Of a stretch of 64,000 nucleotides of DNA, positions 17,340 to 25,888 are shown piece by piece. The DNA comes from Spirochaetota bacterium (GTDB lineage: Bacteria > Spirochaetota > UBA4802 > UBA5550): NCBI GenBank assembly GCA_016933025.1, contig JAFGBT010000034.1, positions 104,122 to 168,121 of the forward strand. Reading direction: 5' to 3'. The position numbers and the translations under genes were made by a program. The first letter of the stretch is position 1; the number at the start of each line of letters is the position of its first letter. The notes beneath the pieces were generated by a model. That model did no database searches, had not been told where the DNA came from, and worked only from the letters and a program-made list of their open reading frames with translations.

Positions 17340-18719
17340 ATGAAGAGAAGCATTTTCGGGATAACAATATTCCTCGCGATACTGTCCCTATCAATGCCCG
17401 CGGTATCCCAGAAGAAGGGTGCAAACCCGAAAGCGGACGAGGAGACCATGCGGGCGGATAACGCCGGGAAGAAGGATGAAAAGGGAATAGACCCGAGCAA
17501 GCTATATGTAGATCTTACCGGCGTCATGTATCTTGAGTGGGCCTACAATACCGGCTTCAGCTATGACGGCACCACTGAATGGGGCGGCATGTGGGGGAAA
17601 GTACCCCGCTGGGGTGTTGACACGACCTATTTCCCCCAGCTCACCGCCGCGGAGCCGTCCAATATCTCCTACAATAAAACGAATACCTTCCGAATGCAGA
17701 GGGCATATCTTACACTGAGGAAGCGAATCGGCGAACTGTTCAGCGTGAAGGTGACCGCGGATATCGACCCCAACGGTCAGGATTTCATCTACCTGAAATA
17801 CGGGTTTATCCAGCTTTTCAAGGAGTTCGGCTCGTCGCTCGGCCCGGTTTCAATCAAGGTGCAGCTCGGCAAGATCGGGACGCCGGTCATTGGTATAACC
17901 AATAAGCTTAACGACCTGCGATGGATCGGGAAGAATTACCTCACCAATTCGAAGATCGTGCTGAACGGAAAAAGCTTCGACGATTCGGCTGACCTTGGCG
18001 GACTTTTTTCGCTGAGTTTCCTGAATCTCGCGACCATCGAGTACTCGATAACAAACGGGGAGGGGCTTAAATCTGACAACAATGAAACATACGGCGGCAA
18101 GGCTCACACGCTGCTGGTCTCGGTAAATCCCGTTGATTACGTCAAAGAGTTATACGTCAATTTTTATGGGAGATGGGAGGATACAGACAGGAACATCCTC
18201 GACACGGGCCCGGTAAGCGCGGGCGGCTATCCGGTCAAATACCAGGGAGTCGACAAGAGGAGCTACATGGGATTCGGCGTCGCGTGGTACAGCGACCTTA
18301 TCAAGCTGGGCCTTAATTTTTTTATGCCGGTAAAGGAATACTCGAAGACCTTCTTTTCCTATCTTACAACTTTTAATGTTTCGCCCTTTGAGGGCTATCG
18401 GCCGCGGCACAAAGATAAATTTTACCTGATAGACTCGTGGCTCAATTTCAACCTCGGGGCGATCACGCCGCTCGGTTTCCTGGTGGTCGGGCGATGCGCG
18501 TACGGCCAGGAGATGAAGGGCCTTCTCGCCAACAACAGGGTGATGCGGGAGACCCTGGTCCTCGGCGGCGGGGCGGGCTACCAGTTTAACAAGCACCTGA
18601 GACTGGTGCTTTACTACGAGAACATCAGGTATCACTCCCGCTCGAAATGGCACAGCATCGCCGACAAGGACCCGTCGCTCAACAACAACGTCTACATAAA
18701 AGCAGAGGCCAAATACTGA
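17340..18719 (+). CDS. Predicted outer-membrane beta-barrel (porin-like) protein
   Basis: A 459-residue protein with a clear signal peptide (MKRSIFGITIFLAILSLSMP, cleaved near residue 24). A short Lys/Asp-rich linker follows, then alternating hydrophobic/polar strands rich in Tyr, Phe and Gly for the rest of the length. Strand pairs such as LYVDLTGVMYLEWAY, GLNFFMPVKEY and LRLVLYYENIRY, together with a C-terminal aromatic residue (KAEAKY), are typical of a 14-18-strand barrel. The overall look resembles phosphate-selective-type porins, but the family cannot be fixed by eye. GTGGAGG precedes the start. apt follows after 19 bases with no visible terminator, so the two may be co-transcribed. Confidence 0.7.
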   Translation: MKRSIFGITIFLAILSLSMPAVSQKKGANPKADEETMRADNAGKKDEKGIDPSKLYVDLTGVMYLEWAYNTGFSYDGTTEWGGMWGKVPRWGVDTTYFPQLTAAEPSNISYNKTNTFRMQRAYLTLRKRIGELFSVKVTADIDPNGQDFIYLKYGFIQLFKEFGSSLGPVSIKVQLGKIGTPVIGITNKLNDLRWIGKNYLTNSKIVLNGKSFDDSADLGGLFSLSFLNLATIEYSITNGEGLKSDNNETYGGKAHTLLVSVNPVDYVKELYVNFYGRWEDTDRNILDTGPVSAGGYPVKYQGVDKRSYMGFGVAWYSDLIKLGLNFFMPVKEYSKTFFSYLTTFNVSPFEGYRPRHKDKFYLIDSWLNFNLGAITPLGFLVVGRCAYGQEMKGLLANNRVMRETLVLGGGAGYQFNKHLRLVLYYENIRYHSRSKWHSIADKDPSLNNNVYIKAEAKY

Positions 18720-18738
18720 GGTTAAGCCGGGGGATGGC

Positions 18739-19278
18739 ATGAATATTGAAGAAATAATCAGATCAAAAATACGGAACATCCCCGATTTCCCGAAAAAGGG
18801 GATTATGTTCAGGGACATCACGACCCTTCTTCAGGATAAAGAGGGCTACCGGATGACCATCGATGCGTTCATCAAGCGCTACGCAAGAATGGAAATAGAC
18901 TGCATAGCCGGGATAGAGGCGCGGGGGTTCCTCATCGGCGGCGCAATCGCCTACGAGCTCCGGAAGGGCCTGGTGCCGATCCGGAAGCGTGGCAAGCTTC
19001 CATATAAAACACTCTCGTTTGAATACGAGCTTGAGTACGGCACCGACAGTATCGAGGCGCACGTCGATGCGGTTAAAAAGGGGGAGAAGGTCCTGATCAT
19101 CGACGACCTGCTCGCCACCGGCGGCACCTCGCTCGCCTGCGCGAAACTGGTGGAGAAGCTGGGCGGGGAAGTGGTGGAGCTCGCCTTTATCGTCGACCTG
19201 CCGGATCTCGGCGGAAGCAAAAAGATCCGGGAGGCCGGCTACCGGTACTTCACCCTCGTTCAGTTCGAAGGGGAGTGA
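18739..19278 (+). CDS. apt: Adenine phosphoribosyltransferase
   Basis: A 179-residue enzyme of full usual length that makes AMP from adenine and PRPP in purine salvage. The N-terminal PDFPKKGIMFRDITTLLQ and the IAGIEARGFLIGGAIA loop are the APRT signatures. The PRPP-binding motif is VLIIDDLLATGGT. It has a plausible GGGGGA ribosome site. Its last 19 bases overlap the end of the convergent RsmG-TrmH fusion gene. Confidence 0.96.
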   Translation: MNIEEIIRSKIRNIPDFPKKGIMFRDITTLLQDKEGYRMTIDAFIKRYARMEIDCIAGIEARGFLIGGAIAYELRKGLVPIRKRGKLPYKTLSFEYELEYGTDSIEAHVDAVKKGEKVLIIDDLLATGGTSLACAKLVEKLGGEVVELAFIVDLPDLGGSKKIREAGYRYFTLVQFEGE

Positions 19279-20741
19279 CGCCTCCACTCGTACAGGGCGA
19301 TGGAGAGCGCCACCGGGGCGTTGAGCGATTCCACATCAGCGTTGATTGGTATGGATACCGAAACCCTCTTCAGCGCCTCAGGCAGGCCGGGTCCCTCGAT
19401 CCCCGGGAGCAGGATGAACCGCTCCGGAAAGGTAAATGACGACAGGGGCGCGCCCTCCCTGTCAAGCGCGATGACCGGCCACCCATTGGTTTCCAGCAAT
19501 TCCGCGAAATCATCAATCGAAGGCCCCTTCCGCAGGGTTGCCCCGAAAACGGCGCCGGCAGACGTCCTGACCGACTTCGGGTGGAACGGGTGCGCCGCTT
19601 CCTTCATCATGATTATCAGGTCCACGTTGAATCCGGCGGCTGAGCGTATGGCCGATCCGACGTTCACCGGGTCCTGGAACGGGATGGCCAGGGTGCATCC
19701 GGAGGCGATGGTCTGGTCCCAGTCCTCAAGCTCCGGGACCGCTGCGACCAGGAGCGGGCCGCCGGTGTTGAACCGGTCGATTTCATTGAAGAGCGCCTTT
19801 TTCATGACCAGGAGCGAGCCGCGGCCGGCGAAATCCTTCATTGCCGCATTCATGGCATCGTGGTCCTCGGCGTAGCCGTCGCACAGGACCATCTCCCTGA
19901 CGCTTGTTTTTCCTTCCCTTAAAATCTCCGAAATTACCTTTTTGCCCGATATGAGGATCGATCCGCTCTTGCGGATGCCTTCGCCGGTTGACAGCTTTAC
20001 CAATTCCCTGTATTTTTTGTTGCCGGGAGAGGTGATCGCTGTTCCGCCCGTGGCCGTCTGATCTTTCAGGATGGCGTAGGTCTTTCTCGCCCCGGGCGAT
20101 TCCTTTTTGTAGAGGATCACGCGTCGTTCATAATCTGTGGAGGGGAGCGTGTAGTGAGTGTCTGATGCCAGGGAATAGGCCTCCCTGTTTGCCTCCGAGA
20201 CGGCCCTGAGGTCTGCGTCGGCGTCAGGGCCCTTCAGGAATATCACCGACCCGCCCCGTGGAAGGAAGTGGAAGACCCTGGAGAGCGTTTCATCAACTGG
20301 CTCGAGGGCGCGCGTTATGGTACCCTGGACGCTGAAATCGGAAAGAGCCGTCACCATGTGCGGGTAGACCTCAACATCGGAGAGGCGCAGTTCGCGAACG
20401 GTCGTCTCGAGGAACGAGGCCCGCTTTTTCCGCGGCTCCGAGAGGATGAGGCGCAGGTCGGGAAGGAATATTTTCAGGGGTATCCCCGGGAAGCCTCCTC
20501 CTGAGCCAATGTCGATGAGGGGCGAGGGGATCTCGACGAATTCCGTGAAGTAAATTGAGTCGATGAAGTGCTTGATCACGATGTCCCTGAACGAGGTGAG
20601 GCGGGTGAGGTCAAGGGCCTCGTTGTGCTCGATCAGGAGCCGGTAGTATGTGCTGAACTGCTCGAGCTGGCGAGGCGTCAGGTCGAAGCCGCTCCGGATG
20701 AAGATGTCTTGCATTGTGCTGGTCAGGTTATGATCTGGCAT
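19260..20741 (-). CDS. RsmG - TrmH/SpoU rRNA methyltransferase fusion
   Basis: A 493-residue protein joining two separate RNA methyltransferases. Residues ~1-210 are RsmG (16S rRNA m7G527), with LEQFSTYYRLLIEHNEALDLTR, the SAM loop DIGSGGGFPGIPLK and RALEPVDE. After a short linker, residues ~235-490 are a SpoU/TrmH 2'-O-ribose methyltransferase: a substrate-binding domain (ISGKKVISEIL) and a SPOUT knot with DPVNVGSAIRSAAGF, LLPGIEGPGLPE and SIPINADVESLNAPVALSIALYE. All three knot motifs are present, with NAP replacing the usual NVS. The frame is continuous with no stop at the junction. The ATG at 20714 is a shorter alternative start; neither has a strong ribosome site. hisS is upstream on the same strand, with a dispersed repeat between. 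Confidence 0.9.
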   Translation of the reverse strand: MPDHNLTSTMQDIFIRSGFDLTPRQLEQFSTYYRLLIEHNEALDLTRLTSFRDIVIKHFIDSIYFTEFVEIPSPLIDIGSGGGFPGIPLKIFLPDLRLILSEPRKKRASFLETTVRELRLSDVEVYPHMVTALSDFSVQGTITRALEPVDETLSRVFHFLPRGGSVIFLKGPDADADLRAVSEANREAYSLASDTHYTLPSTDYERRVILYKKESPGARKTYAILKDQTATGGTAITSPGNKKYRELVKLSTGEGIRKSGSILISGKKVISEILREGKTSVREMVLCDGYAEDHDAMNAAMKDFAGRGSLLVMKKALFNEIDRFNTGGPLLVAAVPELEDWDQTIASGCTLAIPFQDPVNVGSAIRSAAGFNVDLIIMMKEAAHPFHPKSVRTSAGAVFGATLRKGPSIDDFAELLETNGWPVIALDREGAPLSSFTFPERFILLPGIEGPGLPEALKRVSVSIPINADVESLNAPVALSIALYEWRRHSPSN

Positions 20742-20769
20742 TGCACTATAATATCCTTGATATCATGCC

Positions 20770-20845
20770 CCCTGCCCCCCGGAGGGGGGTCTTTGTATTG
20801 ACGGTGTCAGCAGCGTGAAGTCCCCCTCTGGGGGATTTAGGGGGC
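20770..20845. repeat. Dispersed GGGGG/CCCCC repeat, copy A
   Basis: A 76-base intergenic element between hisS and the RsmG-TrmH gene. It has a C6/G6 hairpin at 20775-20789 followed by TCT, then 28 bases later TGAAGTCCCCC, GGGGGATTTAGGGGGCT. The same order and orientation recur at 30075-30140, which makes this a dispersed element rather than a simple terminator. Confidence 0.65.
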
Positions 20846-20846
20846 T

Positions 20847-22100
20847 CTATTTTCCTAATTTGTTTTTAATGTAGTTTAACATCCCGCCGGCCGCCACCGG
20901 TTCCTGGTCGCCGCTTTTAAGGTCCTTCACGGTACAGGTCCCCGCGGCCAACTCGTCCTCGCCGATAACTATCGCCAGCAGCGCGTTTTCGCGGTCGGCC
21001 TTCTTGAACTGGGCCTTGAATCCCCTGTCAGCCGGGTCCATGTCGGCCGAGAACCCGGCTTCCCTGAGTTCGCGGCAGAGGGCAACGGCCCTGTCAAGGG
21101 CCGGGCCGCCCGTGTGGACCAGATAGGCGTCGGGGCCTTTCTCATCAGCAACGGCGCCCTCGACAAGGAGCTCCATCCGCTCGATTCCGGCGGCAAACCC
21201 GACTGCAGGGGTCGGCTTCCCGCCGAACTCGGCGACGAGGTTGTCGTATCTTCCCCCGGCGGCGAAGGCGTTCTGGCCGCCGAGCTTCGCCGTGACGAAC
21301 TCGAAGGTGGTCCGCGTGTAGTAGTCGAGGCCGCGGACCAGGAGATGGTCTTCCGTAAAGGCTATGGCGCTGCCGGAAAGATATTTCTTCACCGCATCAT
21401 GGTGGCTTTTGCACGCGGGGCAGAGGAACGACGTGATCTTCGGCGAATCCTTCTTGAGGGGCTGGCAGGATTCCTGCTTGCAATCAAGGAGGCGGAGGGG
21501 GTTTTTCTCGAGTCTTCCCGCGCAGTCTCTGCAGAGAAGATTCTTCATTCCCCGGTAGTATGCGGTGAGGGCCTTCACGAAATCCGGCCGGCACGCGGAG
21601 CACCCGATGGAATTGACGAGGAGCGTGTACCCATTTATGCCGGCGTCTTTCGCGATTGCGTCCATCATGGCGATGACCTCGTAGTCGTGGTACGGGTCGC
21701 CGCTCCCGAAGAGCTCGGCGCCGAACTGGTTGAATTGCCGCAGGCGTCCCTTCTGGGGCCGCTCCGCCCTGAACATCGGGCCAAGGTAGAATAATTTACA
21801 GGTGGCCAGGCGGTTGTATTCCCCGTTCTCCACATAGGCCCTGACGACCGGCGCGGTCCCCTCCGGTCTCAGGGTGAGGCTGCGGCCGCCACGGTCCTCA
21901 AAGGTGAACATCTCTTTGGTCACGATATCGGTTTCGCCGCCGATGCCCCGTACGAACACCTCGGTGAATTCCATGACCGGGATGACGATCTCGCGGAAGT
22001 TGTATCTCCGGAACTGCTCGCGCGCGGCCTCGAGGATCCGGTTTCTTGTGCCGATACGGTCTGGAAATATGTCTTCGATGCCTGGCGGTTTTGAGAGCAT
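20847..22100 (-). CDS. hisS: Histidyl-tRNA synthetase
   Basis: A 417-residue class II aminoacyl-tRNA synthetase that charges tRNA-His. Motif 2 reads TLRPEGTAPVVRAYVE, the histidine-binding loops are LVRGLDYYTRTTFEF and AAGGRYDNLV, and a C-terminal anticodon-binding domain ends the protein. An insertion with four cysteines (CSAC near residue 180; CRDC; CKQESC; CPAC) suggests a zinc-binding insert between the catalytic parts. The protein start MLSKPPGIEDIFPDR matches the family. A 42-base perfect hairpin lies directly upstream of its ribosome site, a possible control point. Confidence 0.96.
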   Translation of the reverse strand: MLSKPPGIEDIFPDRIGTRNRILEAAREQFRRYNFREIVIPVMEFTEVFVRGIGGETDIVTKEMFTFEDRGGRSLTLRPEGTAPVVRAYVENGEYNRLATCKLFYLGPMFRAERPQKGRLRQFNQFGAELFGSGDPYHDYEVIAMMDAIAKDAGINGYTLLVNSIGCSACRPDFVKALTAYYRGMKNLLCRDCAGRLEKNPLRLLDCKQESCQPLKKDSPKITSFLCPACKSHHDAVKKYLSGSAIAFTEDHLLVRGLDYYTRTTFEFVTAKLGGQNAFAAGGRYDNLVAEFGGKPTPAVGFAAGIERMELLVEGAVADEKGPDAYLVHTGGPALDRAVALCRELREAGFSADMDPADRGFKAQFKKADRENALLAIVIGEDELAAGTCTVKDLKSGDQEPVAAGGMLNYIKNKLGK

Positions 22101-22113
22101 GGCGCGTTACCTG

Positions 22114-22158
22114 TATAGCCTGCGATACGGGCCGAAACGGCCCGTATCGCAGGCTATA
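22114..22158. repeat. Perfect hairpin (21-bp arms) upstream of hisS
   Basis: The arms 22114-22134 and 22138-22158 are perfect inverted copies closed by a loop of AAA. The element ends 13 bases before the hisS start, so on the hisS transcript the ribosome site (CAGGTAA) comes immediately after the stem. No T-run follows in either direction, so it is not a classical terminator. It could be a palindromic intergenic element or a 5'-leader structure of hisS. Confidence 0.75.
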
Positions 22159-22208
22159 TAAATAGATTATTTTTGTCAAGATTACATTATTGCAATCACG
22201 ATTATTTT

Positions 22209-23438
22209 CTACAGCCGCCGGCGGAAGATCGCGTAATCGTCCGGCTCCCGGTCGAAGATGACTCGGCAGAACGAGTAGGGGCGGGCCATGTCTATGCCCC
22301 TGTCTTCATCGTCGAAGATTTCCTTCACGGTGAAGCTGCAGTCGCGTTTCCCATCGGTGATGGGGAAGATCGCATCCAATGTTTCGCCTCTGTATACGGG
22401 GTTGAATGTCTTCACGAGCGAGCCGCCGCCGGGGGCGGTACCGGCTTTATAGCCGAGGAACAGGGCCTTTTTAACCGTGGGGATAGGCGCGAAGCCGTTG
22501 CCGCCGAATTCATTGAACAGGTCGTCGGTATAGGGACGGTGGCTCACGAGGTCAAGCTCTTCCCGGTAGAAGGGAAGATGGTTCGCGAATTCGGCAGTAC
22601 CGGCGAGCGAGGCGGCGTGCCGGTAAATCCTGACGGTGTTTGCGGTGTAGTATATTGACTTCATCCTGCCCTCGATTTTGAGCGCGTCAACGCCCGCGGC
22701 GATATATTCATCGAGGCGGCCGACAAGGCAGAGATCTTTTGACGATAGGATCTCGGTACACGGGCCGTGCTCTATGATCTCCAGCGGCTCCCCGGGCCGT
22801 TTTTCCTCTACAAGGGAGTAGCGCCACCTGCAGGCCTGCGCGCAGTCGCCCCGGTTGGCGTCGCGGCCTGCAAGGTACCGGGAGAGGAGGCACCGCCCCG
22901 AATAGGCGATGCAGAGGGCGCCGTGCACGAATACCTCCACGGCCGCCCCGGTCTGCTCCTTGATCGCGCGTATTTCGTCGGCCGTGGCCTCGCGCGCAAG
23001 AACGATCCGGGCGACGCCGGCGTCCCTCCAGAATTTCACCGCGAGGTGGTTCAGGGTCGACATCTGCGTGGAGAGATGGATGTCCGACTCAATGCCGGCC
23101 TCCCTGATGAGGAGCATCATCCCCGGGTCGGATACCATGACGGCGTCGAACCGGAAATCCCTGATCTCGGAGAGATATGCCCTGGCCGGCTGGATATCCT
23201 TTTCGTGCAGGAAGGAGTTCATCAGGAAGACGGTCCTGGCCCCGCGCTCGCGGCAGAATCGGACAGCCTCGGCTATATCGTCGCGGGAGAAGTTGTCCGA
23301 TCGTATCCTCAGGTTGTGCTGTTCGCCGCCGAAATAGACGGCGTCGGCGCCGTAGAGCACCGCGAATTTCAGCTTTTCAAGGTTGCCGGCCGGTGCTATG
23401 ATTTCCGGGCGTTTTTTTGTTGATACTTGATCCGACAT
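22209..23438 (-). CDS. U32 family protein, TrhP/YegQ-like tRNA hydroxylation enzyme
   Basis: A 409-residue protein starting MSDQVSTKKRPEIIAPAGNLEKL. The U32 signature is complete: VFVHGALCIAYSGRCLLSR, a second Cys pair in NRGDCAQACRWRY, and DLCLVGRLDEYIAAGVDALKIEGRMKS. The four cysteines of this region hold an Fe-S cluster in the tRNA-hydroxylating members (TrhP/YegQ, 5-hydroxyuridine at tRNA position 34) and in RlhA. The match to the TrhP form is closest, but the substrate cannot be settled by eye. The open frame runs on upstream to 23792 through tandem repeats that translate to CHPERSRR units; that extension is spurious and is left out. hisS lies downstream beyond a hairpin. Confidence 0.85.
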   Translation of the reverse strand: MSDQVSTKKRPEIIAPAGNLEKLKFAVLYGADAVYFGGEQHNLRIRSDNFSRDDIAEAVRFCRERGARTVFLMNSFLHEKDIQPARAYLSEIRDFRFDAVMVSDPGMMLLIREAGIESDIHLSTQMSTLNHLAVKFWRDAGVARIVLAREATADEIRAIKEQTGAAVEVFVHGALCIAYSGRCLLSRYLAGRDANRGDCAQACRWRYSLVEEKRPGEPLEIIEHGPCTEILSSKDLCLVGRLDEYIAAGVDALKIEGRMKSIYYTANTVRIYRHAASLAGTAEFANHLPFYREELDLVSHRPYTDDLFNEFGGNGFAPIPTVKKALFLGYKAGTAPGGGSLVKTFNPVYRGETLDAIFPITDGKRDCSFTVKEIFDDEDRGIDMARPYSFCRVIFDREPDDYAIFRRRL

Positions 23439-23895
23439 GTGGCAATCATCAATATATAATGACAGGTGGGCAAGTAAATAATCATACATGCGGATAGGAT
23501 ATCCGGTTTTTATGAGCAATAGTCGGATCTTTGATTGTTGGTCATCCGGAGTGTAGTACCATTGCCATGTCGAGCGTAGTCGAGACACCCTTCGACTCCG
23601 CTCAGGGTGACATGCCCTTCGACTCCGCTCAGGGTGACATGCCCTTCGACTCCGCTCAGGGTGACATGCCCTTCGACGGAGCCTGTGGTGAGCCCTTCGG
23701 CAGGCCTGCCGAACCACTCGGGGTGACATTCCCCTCGACGGAGCCTGTCCCGAGCGCAGTCGAGGGGCTCGGGATAAACTCTGTCGAGACATGACAGAGA
23801 GAAAAAATTGTTAATATTTTAATCGGGCGCTCTACTCTGCTTGTAATATAATTGACATCCATTTGCTTCATGCTTTAATAAAAACGGAAAAGCCC
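23439..23895. other. Intergenic region with tandem repeats and divergent promoters
   Basis: The 457 bases between the U32 gene and the antiporter gene hold no credible gene. The first ~130 bases are AT-rich. Bases 23575-23790 are occupied by the repeat block annotated separately. The last ~100 bases are AT-rich again and include TTGTAATATAATTGACA near 23841-23857. Confidence 0.6.
23588..23668. repeat. Three tandem 27-bp repeats, then degenerate copies
   Basis: Three identical 27-base units, each beginning CCCTTCGACTCCGCTCAGGG, lie head to tail. Degenerate and inverted copies (CGACGGAGCCTGT, CGAGCGCAGTCGAGG, CTGTCGAGACATGA) follow to about 23795. Mirror pieces (GTCGAGCGTAGTCGAGAC at 23567-23585) flank the left side. 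There are no unique spacers, so it is not a CRISPR array. This repeat type is a known mobile-like intergenic element that translates to CHPERSRR in one frame. Confidence 0.9.
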
Positions 23896-25851
23896 ATGGG
23901 AATAGCCGAAGACATCATCATAATTATACTCGCGGGACTGGTGACCGCCTTCATAGCGCATAAGCTGAAGCTCCCCCTTCTGCTCGGCTATATTGCCGCG
24001 GGGATTGTCATCGGACCCTATACCGCGGGCATCACCGTCGGGAACGTGCATGACATAGAATTACTGGCCGAGATCGGCGTTGCGCTCCTCCTTTTTTCGA
24101 TTGGCCTTGACATTTCCTTTAAGGAGATACGCGAGGTGCGCAAGATCGCCCTCATCGGCACCCCCATCCAGCTCGCTTTGACGATCGGTTATGGCATGGC
24201 TATCGGCAGGCTCCTGGGGCTGCCCTGGACCGCGTCGATTCTCATAGGCGCAATCATGTCGCTCTCCAGCACCATGGTGGTGTTCAAGACGCTCATGAGC
24301 ATGGGGCTTATGGGGACCCTGTCGAGCAGGGTCATGGTGGGGATGCTCATCGTGCAGGACCTGGCGGCCGTGCCGATGATGATCATGATACCGCAGCTTC
24401 ACAATATTGGAAACAGCCTCTCGGTCCTGGGAATAACGGTGCTCAAGGGGGTCCTGATCCTATCCCTCGTGCTGGTAGTCGGTTCCCGGCTCATCCCGAT
24501 GCTGCTCCGCCAGGTCGCCCGGCTCGAGTCTCGCGAGCTCTTTCTTCTGGCCGTGACCGCCCTGGGACTCGGCATCGGCTTCCTGACGTATCGGGTCGGC
24601 CTCTCCTTCGCCCTGGGTGCCTTTGTGACCGGGATGGTTCTCAACAGATCGGATTACAGCCACAAGGCACTGCACGATATTATCCCGCTGAGGGACCTCT
24701 TCGGCATGTTTTTCTTCACTTCGGTGGGGATGCTGGTCGACCCCGGCCTGATGGCGAACAATATCGGCCTCATACTTCTTCTTGTCGCTCTCATCATTGC
24801 GGGTAAGGCCCTTATTTTTTCGGTATTAAGCAGAATATTCGGCTATTACAACGTGATACCGCTGGCGGTCGGCCTCGGGCTCTCGCAGGTCGGCGAATTT
24901 TCCTTCGTTCTCGCCAGGATGGGACTCGGCGGCGGTCTTATCGCACGCGAAACCTATTCCATCATCCTCGCCGCCGCAGTGGTGACGATGGTACTCTCGC
25001 CCTTCCTGTCGATGCTTACCGCTCCGGTCTATTCCCTGAAAAACAGGCTCTTCAAGAGGGAGAAGATACAGACCACCAACTTCCCGGCCGGGGGCCTGCG
25101 CGATCATGTAGTGATAGCGGGAGCCGGGCGGGTGGGCAGAAACATCGCGGCGACCCTGCAGCATCTCGGCTATTGCCACGTCATGATCGAGCAGGATTAC
25201 GCTCTGTTCGAAAAAGCGAAAAAGATAGGCTGCCCGGTCATCTACGGCGACGCCGCCGAGGAATCGGTGCTGGCCGCCGCCGAGATACGGAGCGCCCGCC
25301 TCCTCCTGATAACCATCCCGGTACTCATCGTGGCGCGGGAAATTCTCTCCATCGGACTGAAACTCAACCCGAAATTGAACGTCATCGCGCGCGGCAACAG
25401 CCTCGAAGAGGTCCACGAGCTGTACGCGATGCGCGTCGGTACTGTCGTGCAGCCTGAGTTCGAGGCGAGCATTGAGATCGTGCGGCAGGCGCTTCTGCAC
25501 CTCGGCATATCCGCCGGCGCCATACAGGGGTATATCGACGATATTCGTCGGCGGGAATATTCCCCGCTCATCCGGGAGAACCCGGGCCTGCTTTCGAATC
25601 TGAAAAACGCCTCGTACCTCCTGGAGATGAACTGGTACCGCGTGCCGCCCGGCAGCCGCATGGCGGGGAAATCGATAAAGGAGCTTGAGATCAGGAGCGG
25701 GACCGGCGCCACGGTCGTCGGGGTATACCGGAGTAACGAATTCTTCCCGAACCCGAATTCCAATTTTGTGTTTATGGCCGAAGACATGGTCGCCGTCATC
25801 GGCACGGCTGATAATAGAAAATCATTCGAGGAGATGATGTCGCCGGCGTGA
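23896..25851 (+). CDS. Monovalent cation:proton antiporter-2 (KefB-type) with RCK domains
   Basis: A 651-residue membrane protein. About 12-13 hydrophobic helices (1-395) form the Na+/H+ exchanger fold, with LLLGYIAAGIVIGPYTAG, LLLFSIGLDIS and LGLSQVGEFSFVLAR. A TrkA-N/RCK domain (~410-530) has the nucleotide loop VVIAGAGRVGRNIAATL, and a TrkA-C domain (~560-645) ends the protein. It would exchange K+ or Na+ for H+ across the inner membrane, gated by NAD(H) or another ligand bound to RCK. The frame extends to a TTG at 23863, but the ATG at 23896 begins the first hydrophobic helix and fits the family. No KefF-type subunit gene is next to it. Confidence 0.92.
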   Translation: MGIAEDIIIIILAGLVTAFIAHKLKLPLLLGYIAAGIVIGPYTAGITVGNVHDIELLAEIGVALLLFSIGLDISFKEIREVRKIALIGTPIQLALTIGYGMAIGRLLGLPWTASILIGAIMSLSSTMVVFKTLMSMGLMGTLSSRVMVGMLIVQDLAAVPMMIMIPQLHNIGNSLSVLGITVLKGVLILSLVLVVGSRLIPMLLRQVARLESRELFLLAVTALGLGIGFLTYRVGLSFALGAFVTGMVLNRSDYSHKALHDIIPLRDLFGMFFFTSVGMLVDPGLMANNIGLILLLVALIIAGKALIFSVLSRIFGYYNVIPLAVGLGLSQVGEFSFVLARMGLGGGLIARETYSIILAAAVVTMVLSPFLSMLTAPVYSLKNRLFKREKIQTTNFPAGGLRDHVVIAGAGRVGRNIAATLQHLGYCHVMIEQDYALFEKAKKIGCPVIYGDAAEESVLAAAEIRSARLLLITIPVLIVAREILSIGLKLNPKLNVIARGNSLEEVHELYAMRVGTVVQPEFEASIEIVRQALLHLGISAGAIQGYIDDIRRREYSPLIRENPGLLSNLKNASYLLEMNWYRVPPGSRMAGKSIKELEIRSGTGATVVGVYRSNEFFPNPNSNFVFMAEDMVAVIGTADNRKSFEEMMSPA

Positions 25852-25888
25852 GCCGGGCGGCGCGTTCATCCTCAATCCGGAGGTGCCT

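Noticed and set aside
22101..22158. T-box or riboswitch upstream of hisS
   Set aside because: No T-box sequence, specifier loop or terminator/antiterminator pair is visible; only one simple hairpin is seen.
23588..23668. CRISPR array
   Set aside because: The 27-base units are contiguous with no unique spacers, and no cas genes are near.
23439..23792. N-terminal extension of the U32 protein
   Set aside because: It consists of repeat-coded CHPERSRR units and AT-rich spacer; the family begins at the EIIAPAGN segment.
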